Assembly (NCBI RefSeq): GCF_001942465.1
Contig: NZ_MKJY01000022.1
Coordinates: 21,618-85,617, forward strand
Reading direction: 5' to 3'
Length of the DNA: 64,000 bases
From: Actinomadura sp. CNU-125
GTDB taxonomy: Bacteria > Actinomycetota > Actinomycetes > Streptosporangiales > Streptosporangiaceae
Shown piece by piece: positions 24,067 through 32,508 of the stretch. The position numbers and the translations under genes were made by a program. Below the pieces are notes generated by a model that saw only the letters and a program-made list of their open reading frames with translations, searched no databases and had not been told where the DNA came from. Each line of letters begins with the position of its first letter. Within the stretch, counting starts at the first letter, position 1.

Positions 24067-25245
24067 GTGACCACGACCCAGAACCCCTCGGACGACGAGG
24101 TCCGCGTGATCGAGGCCGTCGCGCCGCCGACCCGGTACGCGCGCGGATGGCACTGCCTCGGCTTGCGGGAGCGGTTCGACGACGGCGAGCCGCACGCGGT
24201 CGAGGCGTTCGGGACCAAGCTGGTCGTGTTCGCCGACGGCACGGGCAAGCTGAACGTGCTGAACGCCTACTGCCCCCACATGGGCGGCGACCTCACTCGG
24301 GGCGAGGTCAAGGGCGACGCGATCGCCTGCCCGTTCCACGACTGGCGCTGGTCCGGCAACGGACGGTGCGCCGGCATCCCGTACTCGAAGCGGGTACCGC
24401 CCCGGGCGCGGACGAAGTCCTGGCTCACGCTCGAACGCAACGGGCAGCTCTTCGTGTGGCACGACCCGCAGGGCAACCCGCCGCCGCCCGAGGTGACCAT
24501 CCCGGAGATCGCCGAGTTCGGCTCGGACGAGTGGACGTCGTGGACCTGGAACAGCGTCCTGATCGAGGGCTCCCACTGCCGGGAGATCGTCGACAACGTC
24601 GTGGACATGGCGCACTTCTTCTACGTCCACTACTCGTTCCCGACGTACTTCAAGAACGTCTTCGAGGGGCACATCGCCAGCCAGTACATGAACGGCAAGT
24701 CCCGCCCGGACGTGGACCTGGGGACGCACTACTCGGGCGACGAGCGGACGAACGTCTCGGAGGCGTCGTACTACGGGCCGTCCTACATGATCAATCCGAT
24801 GAAGGGCAGCGGCGGCGGGGTGACCACCGAGTCCATCCTGATCAACTGCCACTACCCCGTGTCGCCGACCGGCTTCGTGCTCCAGTGGGGCGTGATGGTC
24901 AAGCGGCAGGACGGCGTCTCCATGGAGGAGGCGGAGGAGATGGCGCAGGGGTTCGCCGCCGGCGTGGAGAAGGGCTTCATGCAGGACGTCGAGATCTGGC
25001 GCAACAAGACCAAGATCGACAACCCGCTGCTGTGCGACGAGGACGGCCCCGTCTACCAGCTGCGCCGCTGGTACGAGCAGTTCTACGTCGACGTCGAGGA
25101 CGTCACCCCGGAGATGACCCAGCGGTTCGAGTACGAGATCGACACCCAGCGGGCCAACGAGTTCTGGGAGAAGCAGGTGCAAGAGAACATCGCCGAGGGC
25201 CGCCTCGTCAAGGTCGAACCGCAGCCCGCGAAGGCCGAGAGCTGA
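24067..25245 (+). CDS. kshA: 3-ketosteroid 9-alpha-hydroxylase, oxygenase component KshA
   Basis: 392-residue Rieske non-heme iron oxygenase. The Rieske cluster ligands are Cys69-x-His71 and Cys88-x2-His91 (YCPHMGGDL, CPFHDWRW). The mononuclear iron site is DNVVDMAHFFYVHYSFPTYF with His183 and His188. The KshA-specific motifs around ESILINCHYPVSPTGFVLQW and the Lys/Glu-rich C-terminus are present. With KshB it hydroxylates 3-ketosteroids at C9, which with delta-1 desaturation opens ring B. GTG start with GGAGG at a good distance. Forms an operon with a small Cys-rich gene and kshB, and faces kstD. Intact. Confidence 0.95.
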   Translation: MTTTQNPSDDEVRVIEAVAPPTRYARGWHCLGLRERFDDGEPHAVEAFGTKLVVFADGTGKLNVLNAYCPHMGGDLTRGEVKGDAIACPFHDWRWSGNGRCAGIPYSKRVPPRARTKSWLTLERNGQLFVWHDPQGNPPPPEVTIPEIAEFGSDEWTSWTWNSVLIEGSHCREIVDNVVDMAHFFYVHYSFPTYFKNVFEGHIASQYMNGKSRPDVDLGTHYSGDERTNVSEASYYGPSYMINPMKGSGGGVTTESILINCHYPVSPTGFVLQWGVMVKRQDGVSMEEAEEMAQGFAAGVEKGFMQDVEIWRNKTKIDNPLLCDEDGPVYQLRRWYEQFYVDVEDVTPEMTQRFEYEIDTQRANEFWEKQVQENIAEGRLVKVEPQPAKAES

Positions 25246-25316
25246 CCACGACCGCGCGGGGTGCGGCGCGCACCCCGCGGGTCCCCTTCCCGAGAACGGA
25301 CGTCAGGAGACAACAC

Positions 25317-25568
25317 GTGCAGCCCGTGTCCTGCCATTTGTGTGGTTCGTGCGTACTGGTCAAGAAGAACAGCCTCGCGCACACCGAAGTCCAGTGGACG
25401 ACCGACACGAACCGGTGCCTGGAGTTGAACGAGCGGGCCGAGCGAGGCGTGCTCCGCGGCACCGTCCCCACCTGCCTGCAGTTGCGCGACAGCATCGAGG
25501 CGTCCGTGCGCGCCGGGGCGGTTCGGGTGCCCGTCCCGGACCTCGAGTACGAGGACGGCGGCCCGTGA
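25317..25568 (+). CDS. Small Cys-rich protein encoded between kshA and kshB
   Basis: 83-residue protein of unknown function. The N-terminus is VQPVSCHLCGSCVLVKKN with a C-x2-C-x2-C cluster, and a lone Cys lies in VPTCLQLRDSIEASV near residue 56. GTG start preceded by CAGGAGA; its stop overlaps the kshB GTG (GTGA), so the two are translationally coupled. Position between oxygenase and reductase suggests a role in iron-sulfur cluster handling, electron transfer or stability of the KshAB pair, but the sequence does not show which. No full ferredoxin motif is present. Confidence 0.75.
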   Translation: MQPVSCHLCGSCVLVKKNSLAHTEVQWTTDTNRCLELNERAERGVLRGTVPTCLQLRDSIEASVRAGAVRVPVPDLEYEDGGP

Positions 25569-26602
25569 CCGGAACGGGGGCCTGCGCGGTGACGGTCGTC
25601 GAGGTCGTCGAGGAGACCGCGGACGCCCGGTCGCTGGTGCTCGCCGCGCCGGACGAGGCGCGCGACCGGTTCGGCTACCGGCCGGGCCAGTTCCTCACTC
25701 TGCGCATACCGGGCGACGGCGGCTCTGGGACGGCCCGCTGCTACTCGCTGTCGAGCGCGCCGGGCGTCGACGAGCACCTGAAGGTCACGGTGAAGCGGGT
25801 GGCGGGCGGGGCCGGGTCGAACTGGATCTGCGACAACGTCCGGCCGGGTGACACGCTCGAGGTGCTCCCGCCCGCCGGCCTGTTCACACCGGATCGGCTG
25901 GACGGCCGCCTGCTCCTCTTCGCCGGCGGCAGCGGCATCACCCCGGTGATGTCGATCATCAAGGCCCTGCTGGCGCGTCCCGAGGGGAGCGCGGTGCTCT
26001 GCTACGCCAACCGCGACGAGTCGTCGGTGATCTTCGCCGCCGAACTGCGCGGGCTGGTGGAGCGCCACCCCGGCCGCCTCCAGGTGATCCACTGGCTGGA
26101 GAGCGTCCAGGGCCTGCCGACGGTCGGCGCTCTGGCCTCGCTCGCGGCCCCGCACGCGGACGCCGACGCCGCGTTCGTCTGCGGGCCCGAGCCGTTCATG
26201 AACGCGGTGGCCGAGGCCCTTCGAACCGCCGGGACGGCCCGGGACAAAGTGGTCGTGGAGCGGTTCCACTCGCTCACCGGCGACCCGTTCGCGGAACCGG
26301 AGCCGGTCCCCGCGGTGTCCGGGGACGCCGCGGCGCGGGTCACGGTCACGCTCGACGGGGAGCGGCACTCGCTCGCCTGGCCCTCGGAGACCCCCTTGCT
26401 CGACCTGCTGCTCGCCAACGGGATCAGGGCGCCGTTCTCCTGTCGGGAGGGGGCGTGCAGCGCCTGCGCCTGCCAGGTCGTCGCGGGCGAGGTGAAGATG
26501 CTGCGCAACGACGTCCTCGAAGAGGAGGACCTCGCGGAGGGCTGGGTGCTCGGCTGCCAGTCCGTGCCGGTGACCGACGACGTCGAAGTCACCTACGACT
26601 GA
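25565..26602 (+). CDS. kshB: 3-ketosteroid 9-alpha-hydroxylase, reductase component KshB
   Basis: 345-residue three-domain reductase: FAD-binding domain with RCYSLSSAPG (RxYS motif) near residue 60, NAD(P)-binding domain with LLFAGGSGITPVMSIIKALL and FVCGPEPFMNAV, and a C-terminal plant-type [2Fe-2S] ferredoxin domain with ligands Cys293, Cys298, Cys301 and Cys331 (CREGACSACACQ). It passes electrons from NAD(P)H to KshA. Paralogous reductases serve HsaAB-like or aromatic oxygenases, but the operon with kshA settles the partner. Start overlaps the small Cys-rich gene. A perfect hairpin follows the stop. Confidence 0.94.
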   Translation: MTGTGACAVTVVEVVEETADARSLVLAAPDEARDRFGYRPGQFLTLRIPGDGGSGTARCYSLSSAPGVDEHLKVTVKRVAGGAGSNWICDNVRPGDTLEVLPPAGLFTPDRLDGRLLLFAGGSGITPVMSIIKALLARPEGSAVLCYANRDESSVIFAAELRGLVERHPGRLQVIHWLESVQGLPTVGALASLAAPHADADAAFVCGPEPFMNAVAEALRTAGTARDKVVVERFHSLTGDPFAEPEPVPAVSGDAAARVTVTLDGERHSLAWPSETPLLDLLLANGIRAPFSCREGACSACACQVVAGEVKMLRNDVLEEEDLAEGWVLGCQSVPVTDDVEVTYD

Positions 26603-26633
26603 ATGCCCCCGACGACGGAAGCCGGGAGAGCCG

Positions 26634-26679
26634 GGCGCGGCGGATCCGGCGGTGTTCCCTCCGCCGGATCCGCCGCGCC
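26634..26679. terminator. Bidirectional terminator between convergent kshB and kstD
   Basis: 19-base arms 26634-26652 and 26661-26679 (CCGCCGGATCCGCCGCGCC) pair perfectly around TGTTCCCT. The hairpin is in the middle of the 87-base gap between the two stop codons, so it can end transcripts from both sides. Confidence 0.85.
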
Positions 26680-26689
26680 GACCGTCCCG

Positions 26690-28363
26690 CTACCCCCGGA
26701 GCGCGGGGCGGGCGGCGGCGTGCCGTGCGGCGAGGTGGCCGAAGGTGATGGCGGGACCGATCGTGGCGCCCGCGCCCGCGTACTCGTTGCCCATCACCGA
26801 GGCGGACGCGTTGCCCGTGGCGTAGAGCCCCTCGATCGGGGCGCCGTCGGCGCCCAGGACCCGGGCGTGCTCGTCGGTGACGAGGCCGCCCTTGGTGCCG
26901 AGGTCGCCCGCCTCGATGCGGACCGCGTAGTACGGCCCCGCGCCGATCCGGTCGAGGTTGGGGTTGGGCAGCGTCGGGTCCCCGTAGTAGTGGTCGTAGG
27001 CGCTGTCGCCGCGGCCGAAGTCCTCGTCGCGGCCGTTGCGCGCGAAGCCGTTGAAGCGCTCGACGGTGGCCTTGAGCGCGTCCGCGGGCACGCCGATGCG
27101 CCGGGCCAGTTCGTCGAGGTCGGCGGCCTTGGTGACGAGCCCCGTGGTGTACCAGTCGCGGGGGAACGGCCGTCCCGGCATGATCCCGGCGAACTGGTAG
27201 CGCTTGCGCGCCGTCGCGTCGAAGATCTCGTACGCCGGGACGTGCCCTCCTTCGAGCTGTGCGTGGACGAAGTTGACGTAGGGCGCCGCCTCGTTCGTGA
27301 ACCGTTCGCCATTCTGGTCCACGATCACCATGCGGGGGATGCAGCGCTCGGTGACGAGGGGGAAGATCGAGCCGCCGGGCAGCTTGATCGAGGGCATCCA
27401 CCAGGCGTCGTCCATCAGGTCCAGGTCGGCGCCGATCCGCCGCCCGATCCGGATGCCGTCGCCGGCATTGGAGCGCGCCCCGGCGCTGAAGTCCTCCCGG
27501 CCGAGTTCGGGCAGGTGCTCCTTGCGCAGCTCGGCGTCGTGGTCGAAGCCGCCGGTGGCGATGACGACGCCGCGCCGCGCCCGGACGCGCAGGGGACGGC
27601 CGTCGCGCTCCACCACGGCGCCGGTCACCCGGCCGTCCTCGACGACCAGGTCGATGAGCGGGGAGTTCAGCCACAGCGGGATGCGGAGGTCCTGCATCGT
27701 CAGCCGGAGCCGGACCACGAGCGAGGCACCGAGAGTCTTCATGCGGCGGCGCCGCACGAGATTGCTCAGCACCCGCCAGGCGGCGACCCGCAGCATCCAC
27801 TTTCCGGACCAGGTGCGCCGGAACATCATGAGCCGCCGCCCCTCGTACCCGGTGAACCACAGGCCCATCGGGGACGGCAGATCCGCTTCGAGCAGCAGCT
27901 CTTCGTCCGCGCCGAGGCGCCGCGCGTCGATCGGCTTCGGCTCGATCGTCCGTCCGAGCGGGCGGCCGCCCGGCTCCTCCGGGTGGTAGTCGGAGTAGCC
28001 GGGGCACCAGGCGAAGTCCATGTGCCGGCTCACCCGGTGCAGCATCGCCATCGCCGCGGGGCCCTGCTCGACGTAGGCGTCCAGCCGGACCGCCGGGACG
28101 CGGTCCCCGATGATCGCCCGCAGGTAGCGCCGCACGTCCTCCGGGTCGTCCGCGCGGCCGAGCCGTTCGAGCGTGGGGTTGTTGGGGATCCAGATCCCGC
28201 CGCCGGACAGGGCGGTCGATCCGCCGTAGCGCGGCGCCTTCTCGACGACGAGCGCGGACAGTCCCGCGTCGTGGGCGGAGATGGCGCCGGCCATCCCGCC
28301 GGCGCCGCTGCCGGCCAGCAGGATGTCGACTTCGTGGTCCCAGGTCGGGGGACTGGACGTCAT
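26690..28363 (-). CDS. kstD: 3-ketosteroid delta-1-dehydrogenase
   Basis: 557-residue FAD flavoprotein of the fumarate reductase/KstD family. DILLAGSGAGGMAGAISA is the FAD Rossmann motif, KAPRYGGSTALSGGGIWIPN the family signature, and VVIATGGFDHD the mid FAD contact. The C-terminal LYATGNASASVMGNEYAGAG carries the Tyr and the Gly four residues later that polarise the C3 ketone in characterised KstDs. It introduces the C1-C2 double bond of 3-ketosteroids; with KshAB this breaks ring B. Convergent with kshB, with an IclR gene upstream. ATG follows GGAGG. Intact, unlike the second copy at 52500. Confidence 0.93.
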   Translation of the reverse strand: MTSSPPTWDHEVDILLAGSGAGGMAGAISAHDAGLSALVVEKAPRYGGSTALSGGGIWIPNNPTLERLGRADDPEDVRRYLRAIIGDRVPAVRLDAYVEQGPAAMAMLHRVSRHMDFAWCPGYSDYHPEEPGGRPLGRTIEPKPIDARRLGADEELLLEADLPSPMGLWFTGYEGRRLMMFRRTWSGKWMLRVAAWRVLSNLVRRRRMKTLGASLVVRLRLTMQDLRIPLWLNSPLIDLVVEDGRVTGAVVERDGRPLRVRARRGVVIATGGFDHDAELRKEHLPELGREDFSAGARSNAGDGIRIGRRIGADLDLMDDAWWMPSIKLPGGSIFPLVTERCIPRMVIVDQNGERFTNEAAPYVNFVHAQLEGGHVPAYEIFDATARKRYQFAGIMPGRPFPRDWYTTGLVTKAADLDELARRIGVPADALKATVERFNGFARNGRDEDFGRGDSAYDHYYGDPTLPNPNLDRIGAGPYYAVRIEAGDLGTKGGLVTDEHARVLGADGAPIEGLYATGNASASVMGNEYAGAGATIGPAITFGHLAARHAAARPALRG

Positions 28364-28520
28364 GAGGAGGGCCTCCGGTCGAGGGAAGAGGGCCGCGCAC
28401 GGACACGATCGGGAGCGCGACGAGCCGCACGTCGGCGGGGGTCGAGCCCGCGGGTGCGCGGGCGACACGAAAGGTGGGCTCCCGATCGATTCTTCGTGCG
28501 GCGGTGCCCGCGGGCGATGC

Positions 28521-28541
28521 GGTCTCCCGGCCATTGGAACG
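28521..28541. promoter_or_regulatory. Ring-A/B promoter motif upstream of kstD
   Basis: GGTCTCCCGGCCATTGGAAC is near-identical over 15 bases to the element upstream of hsaD (57562). It lies about 160 bases before the kstD start and downstream of the IclR gene stop. The remaining 28364-28621 gap shows no further feature. Confidence 0.6.
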
Positions 28542-28621
28542 TCCCGTCAACTGCGTCGATGCCGACGAGAGGCTGCTGGTGGCGGGCACGGGAATCCTGG
28601 ACGGGCGCCGCGCGACGGCGG

Positions 28622-29473
28622 TCAGAACCAGTCGGTCAACCGCGGCGATGTGGCCCACGCGTCCAGCGTCCCGGTCGGCCGGCCGCCGCTACGGCGGCGC
28701 TCCGCGTTGTGCGGACGGTCCCGCGGCGAGCGGACGCCGGACGCGCGCCAGATCCGCTGCGCGGCGTGCTGCACCGCCGGGGTGAGCCGGCCGAAGTCCA
28801 TCCGGCGGATCGGCCCGCACACCGACAGCGCCGCCGTCGCCGCGCCGGGACCCCGTACGGCCGCGGCGACGCAGCCCACGCCCCGGACCGCCTCCTCCCG
28901 GTCGAAGGCCGCGCCCAGCTCCCGCACCCGCTGGAGCTCCCGCAGGAAGCGGCCGGGGTCGGTGATGGTGAACGGCGTCCGCGCCCGCAGCCCCCGGTCG
29001 ATCGCCCGCTGGACGGTCGCGTCGTCGGCGTACGCCAGCAGCGCCTTTCCGACGCCGGTGCAGTAGGCCGGGGCCCGGCCGCCCATCCGCGACGGCAGGC
29101 CCGCTCCCCGCGGGCCGCCGATCTTCTCCAGATAGACGATCTCGGTGCCGTCCAGGACGGCCAGGTGCACCACGTTGTGGCCGGACGCCGCCAGCTGGTG
29201 CATGAACGGGATCGCGGCGTCGCGCAGCCTGTCCCGGTGGAGCACCAGCGACCCGAGTTCGAGCATGCGGAGGCCGAGCCGGTACTGGTTGCCCTCACGG
29301 ATCAGCCAGCGGACCGCCACCAGCCGTTCGAGGATGCGGTGCACGGACGAGCGGGGCAGATCCGTCCGGCGGACCACCTCCGCGAGCGACATCTGCGCCG
29401 GGCCGTCGAACGCGTCGAGGATGAGCACGACACGATCGATCATGGACGGTGGAGTCGCGTGGCCGTTTCTCAT
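28622..29473 (-). CDS. IclR-family transcriptional regulator
   Basis: 283-residue IclR protein, intact. DNA-binding winged helix: FDGPAQMSLAEVVRRTDLPR followed by SSVHRILERLVAVRWLI; effector GAF-like domain from about residue 85 with NVVHLAVLDGTEIVYLEKIG and the family's AYCTGVGKALLAYAD and GVGCVAAAVRGPG. AGGAG eight bases before the ATG. Directly upstream of kstD on the same strand, so it is the prime candidate to bind the palindrome at 28521 and related copies. Belongs to the same subgroup as the frameshifted IclR at 21830-22593 (shared MIDR start). Confidence 0.92.
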   Translation of the reverse strand: MRNGHATPPSMIDRVVLILDAFDGPAQMSLAEVVRRTDLPRSSVHRILERLVAVRWLIREGNQYRLGLRMLELGSLVLHRDRLRDAAIPFMHQLAASGHNVVHLAVLDGTEIVYLEKIGGPRGAGLPSRMGGRAPAYCTGVGKALLAYADDATVQRAIDRGLRARTPFTITDPGRFLRELQRVRELGAAFDREEAVRGVGCVAAAVRGPGAATAALSVCGPIRRMDFGRLTPAVQHAAQRIWRASGVRSPRDRPHNAERRRSGGRPTGTLDAWATSPRLTDWF

Positions 29474-29571
29474 CCGGGCACTCCTGTTCGGCGGGCCGGC
29501 CCCTCGGCTCGGGACGCGGTGATCTGACATAGGCACGGGGCCGTCCGAGCGGGAGGAGACCACGCTGGACG

Positions 29572-29740
29572 AGGCGGACCGGGCCGCGGCGGTTCCCCGT
29601 GCGTCGCTCGAAGAACTCACCGCGGCCGCCGTGTTCCGCCTGCTCGTGCCCGCCCGGCACGGCGGCGCGGAGTCCGACCTCGTCACCTCGCCGAGTTCGT
29701 CGAGGTCGTCCGGGGCGTCTGTCTCCGCGTCCTGCGGATC
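29572..29740 (+). pseudogene. HsaA/acyl-CoA dehydrogenase-like fragment
   Basis: After GGGAGGAG a frame reads LEELTAAAVFRLLVPARHGG then AESDL, the N-terminal helix and loop typical of HsaA-type flavin monooxygenases and acyl-CoA dehydrogenases. One base later the match continues out of frame as AEFVEVVRGVC. Nothing else of the roughly 390-residue protein remains before the convergent MaoC gene. A decayed or deleted gene start on the plus strand. Confidence 0.6.
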
Positions 29741-29777
29741 GACGGGTCGGCTGGACACGGGCAGAACCGTCACCTCA

Positions 29778-30614
29778 TCATTCGCCGAACCGCGCAAAGC
29801 CGGAACCGAGCACCGGTGCGGTTCCCTTGCCGACCTCGAAGGCCGCAGCGGCGCCCGTCACGTCCGCTTTCAGTTCCAGGACGTCGCCCGGGACGACCGG
29901 CGCGGTGAACCGGCAGTTCGCGGTGCGCAGATCGGCGGGGTGCGCGCCGACGCCGCGCGCCAGGACGAGGAGGCTCGCGGCCATCGTGCACAGTCCGTGC
30001 AGGATCGGACGCTCCTGGCCGATCGCCCGCGCCGCCTCCGGATCGATGTGGATCGCGTGCCGGTCGCCGCACAACCGGTAGAGGGCCGCCTGCTCCGGGA
30101 ACGTTTCGACCGGCAGTTTTTCGAGCGGCCGCGTGTGCGTCGCGGACTCCACCGCGGTGCGCGGGCCGCCCGGCCCCCGCTCCCCGCCGAAACCCCCGGC
30201 TCCGGGCGCGAAGATGGACCAGCGGGCGACGAAGCACGCGCTGTCCACCCGGACCTCGAAGACGGCCGCCGAGCCCTTGTCCCACACGGCCTCCACCGAC
30301 GCCGACATCGTCAGCTCGCCGCTCGGCGGCAGCGGGGACAGCACCTCCAGACGCTGGGCGCCGTGCAGCCCGCGGGACGTGTCGAACGCGCCCGCCGCGC
30401 CCAGCGCGTCCGGCCCCCACTGGGCGAGCGTCAACCCGAACGTGGGCAGCGTGCGGAGCCTGTTCTCGTGGACGAGGTCGAGTTCGGTGGCCTTCGCCCC
30501 GACGGCGAGCGCGTACAGGATCGCGTCGCGCTCGGTCCACGCGACCGTCCGCTCGCCGAGCGAGCGGCCCGCCCAGTCGCCCGCGTTCGTCACCGTGTCG
30601 TCCGCCCGGCCCAT
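29778..30614 (-). CDS. MaoC-family (2-enoyl-CoA hydratase 2-like) double hot-dog protein
   Basis: 278 residues with an N-terminal hot-dog half (DAILYALAVGAKATELDLVH, PTFGLTLAQWGPD) and a C-terminal catalytic half with YRLCGDRHAIHIDPEAA, the hydratase-2 motif G-D-x-x-x-I-H with His in place of the usual Asn, then GQERPILHGLCTMAA. It should hydrate a trans-2-enoyl-CoA, giving a (3R)-hydroxyacyl-CoA. The start shares a base with the thiolase stop (TGATG), so the two form one operon under the KstR2-type box at 32016. Resembles the Hsd4B/ChsH3-type hydratases of sterol side-chain degradation. Confidence 0.87.
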   Translation of the reverse strand: MGRADDTVTNAGDWAGRSLGERTVAWTERDAILYALAVGAKATELDLVHENRLRTLPTFGLTLAQWGPDALGAAGAFDTSRGLHGAQRLEVLSPLPPSGELTMSASVEAVWDKGSAAVFEVRVDSACFVARWSIFAPGAGGFGGERGPGGPRTAVESATHTRPLEKLPVETFPEQAALYRLCGDRHAIHIDPEAARAIGQERPILHGLCTMAASLLVLARGVGAHPADLRTANCRFTAPVVPGDVLELKADVTGAAAAFEVGKGTAPVLGSGFARFGE

Positions 30615-31834
30615 CAGGACGTGCGCTCCAGGATCAGCGCCATGCCCTGGCCGCCCGCGGCGCACATGGTGACGGCGCCGAACTCGCCGTCGCGGTGGCA
30701 CAGCCCGTTGACCGCGGTGGTGATCATGCGGGCGCCGGTCATGCCGAACGGATGGCCGAGCGCGATCGCCCCGCCGTGCGGGTTGACCACGTCCGGGTCC
30801 AGGCCGAGGTCGTCGCACACCGGGAGGACCTGCGCGGCGAACGCCTCGTTGATCTCGACGAGGTCGAGGTCGGACGCGTCCAGCCCGGCGTGGTCGAGGG
30901 CCCGGGCCATCGCCTCGGTGGGGCCGAGGCCCATGATCTCCGGGGAGAGGGCCGACACCCCGGTGGAGACGATCCGGGCCAGCGGCGCCAGCCCGAGGTC
31001 GCGGGCCCGCTCGTCCGACATGACGACGAGGGCGGCGGCGCCGTCGTTCAGCGGGCAGCAGTTCGCCGCGGTGACCGTCCCGTCCGGGCGGAACACCGGG
31101 GCGAGCCCCGACACCTTCTCGACGGTCACGCCCGGTCGCGGGCAGTCGTCGCGGGCGACGACCGTGCCGTCGGGGAGGGCGACCGGGGTGATGTCGATGT
31201 CGAAGAACCCGTCCGCGATCGCCTTCTCCGCCAGGTTCTGGCTCCGCACCCCGAACTCGTCCTGACGCTCGCGGCTCACGCCGCGCAGCACCGCGACGTT
31301 CTCGGCCGTCTGGCCCATGGCGATGTAGGGATCGGGGAGTTCGCCGGCGTCGCGCGGATCGGTCCACGGGGGAGCGCCCGCGGTGGAGCGGGCCTCGGTC
31401 CGGGCGGCCGCGGCGGCGTACCGGGGGTTGCGGGTGTCGTCCATCCCGTCCGATTTGCCCTTGCCGAACCGGGAGACGGACTCGACGCCCGCGGCGACGA
31501 AGGCGTGCCCTTCGCCCGCCCTGATCGCGTGCAGCGCCATCCGGGTCGCCTGCACGCTCGAGGCGCAGTACCGCTGCACGACCGTGCCGGGGACCCCGTC
31601 GAGGCCCGCCCCGACGGCGGCCTGCCGTGCGATGTTGTACCCCTGCTCGCCCGCGGGCTGCGCGCAGCCGACGACGATGTCGTCGAGGGACGCCGGGTCG
31701 AGCGCGGGCACCTGCGCGAACGCGGCCGTGAGCATCTGCCCCAGCAGATCGTCGGCGCGAACGTCCTTCAACGACCCCTTGAACGCCCGCCCGATCGGTG
31801 ACCGGGCCATGGCGACGATGACGGCGTCTGGCAT
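30614..31834 (-). CDS. Acetyl-CoA acetyltransferase (thiolase)
   Basis: 406-residue degradative thiolase. Nucleophile Cys90 lies in VQRYCASSVQ; NEAFA, GHPFGMTGARM (catalytic His) and VTMCAAGGQGMAL (second Cys) are all present. It removes acetyl- or propionyl-CoA from a 3-ketoacyl-CoA. GGAGGT precedes the ATG. First gene of the thiolase-maoC operon, transcribed from a promoter carrying a KstR2-type box shared with the divergent echA20 stub. It is distinct from the FadA6 homologue at 47090 and closer to general FadA thiolases, so its exact substrate is open. Confidence 0.92.
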   Translation of the reverse strand: MPDAVIVAMARSPIGRAFKGSLKDVRADDLLGQMLTAAFAQVPALDPASLDDIVVGCAQPAGEQGYNIARQAAVGAGLDGVPGTVVQRYCASSVQATRMALHAIRAGEGHAFVAAGVESVSRFGKGKSDGMDDTRNPRYAAAAARTEARSTAGAPPWTDPRDAGELPDPYIAMGQTAENVAVLRGVSRERQDEFGVRSQNLAEKAIADGFFDIDITPVALPDGTVVARDDCPRPGVTVEKVSGLAPVFRPDGTVTAANCCPLNDGAAALVVMSDERARDLGLAPLARIVSTGVSALSPEIMGLGPTEAMARALDHAGLDASDLDLVEINEAFAAQVLPVCDDLGLDPDVVNPHGGAIALGHPFGMTGARMITTAVNGLCHRDGEFGAVTMCAAGGQGMALILERTS

Positions 31835-32015
31835 GACTACCTCCGGTGAAGAAACCTGTGGTGGCTGATCCGGGCCGGTCACCCGGCGCCGGTGACGGTG
31901 ACGATGGCGATCCGGCCGGTGCGGATTCCGTTCACTGCCTCTCCTCGTTCGTGATGCGCGTCGCCGATCCGCTCGGCTGCCCGGGGGCGGGGCGCATCGC
32001 GCTGCCAAGTTACCT

Positions 32016-32029
32016 AACAAACATTTGGC
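32016..32029. promoter_or_regulatory. KstR2-type box 1 (thiolase / echA20)
   Basis: AACAAACATTTGGC, 10 of 12 arm positions of AACAAA-NN-TTTGTT. It lies between the divergent thiolase (start 31834) and echA20 stub (start 32074). The consensus has the same layout as the published KstR2 site AnCAAGnnCTTGnT. Confidence 0.7.
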
Positions 32030-32073
32030 CAACAAGCGTGCCCGCAGGTCGGCGCGCCGGAAAGGGGCAGGGC

Positions 32074-32367
32074 ATGGGCATCACTTCGGAGTCGAAGGGC
32101 GGCGTCCGCGTCATCACGATGGACTTCCCGCCGGTCAACGCGCTCCCGGTGGCGGGCTGGAGCGACCTCGCCGCCGCCGTGGACGAGGCGGGCCGGGACG
32201 AGGGCACCCGGGTCGTCGTGCTCCGGGCCGAGGGGCGCGGCTTCAACTCCTACCGGTTCGAGCAGGGGTTCACGTTCGAGCTCAGCCTGTCCGGGGTGGT
32301 CGACCGGCACCGGGACGCGTTCGTCGCCACCGGAGAACCGCTGAAGGGGGGCCAAGCGCGCTCCTGA
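32074..32367 (+). pseudogene. echA20: echA20 remnant (ring-D hydrolase of the HIP pathway), centre deleted
   Basis: In frame from the ATG (GGAAAGGGG upstream) the protein reads GGVRVITMDFPPVNALPVAG ... VVLRAEGRGFN, which is the EchA20 N-terminus. It then jumps to SYRFEQGFTFELSLSGVVDR, the EchA20 C-terminus. Only 97 residues remain of about 250; the AGVDI oxyanion segment and the crotonase core are gone, so it cannot function. EchA20 hydrolyses ring D in the C/D-ring pathway of mycobacteria. It is bordered by KstR2-type boxes on both sides, consistent with former membership of that regulon. Confidence 0.8.
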
Positions 32368-32454
32368 CGCGGGAGGCCGGTGCCGCCGGCACGCGGAAAC
32401 GGGTCCCGGCGCTCCCTTGACGTGTGATCCGGGTCATCTTACGCTCCCCAGGCT

Positions 32455-32468
32455 AACAAATGTTTGTT
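32455..32468. promoter_or_regulatory. KstR2-type box 2 (ABC transporter)
   Basis: AACAAATGTTTGTT, perfect in both arms of AACAAA-NN-TTTGTT. It ends 40 bases before the start of the ABC substrate-binding protein and places the importer in the ring C/D regulon. Confidence 0.75.
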
Positions 32469-32508
32469 TTAGTCGCACATGCGGCGGACGGGCGGAGGAG
32501 CGGAAGAT

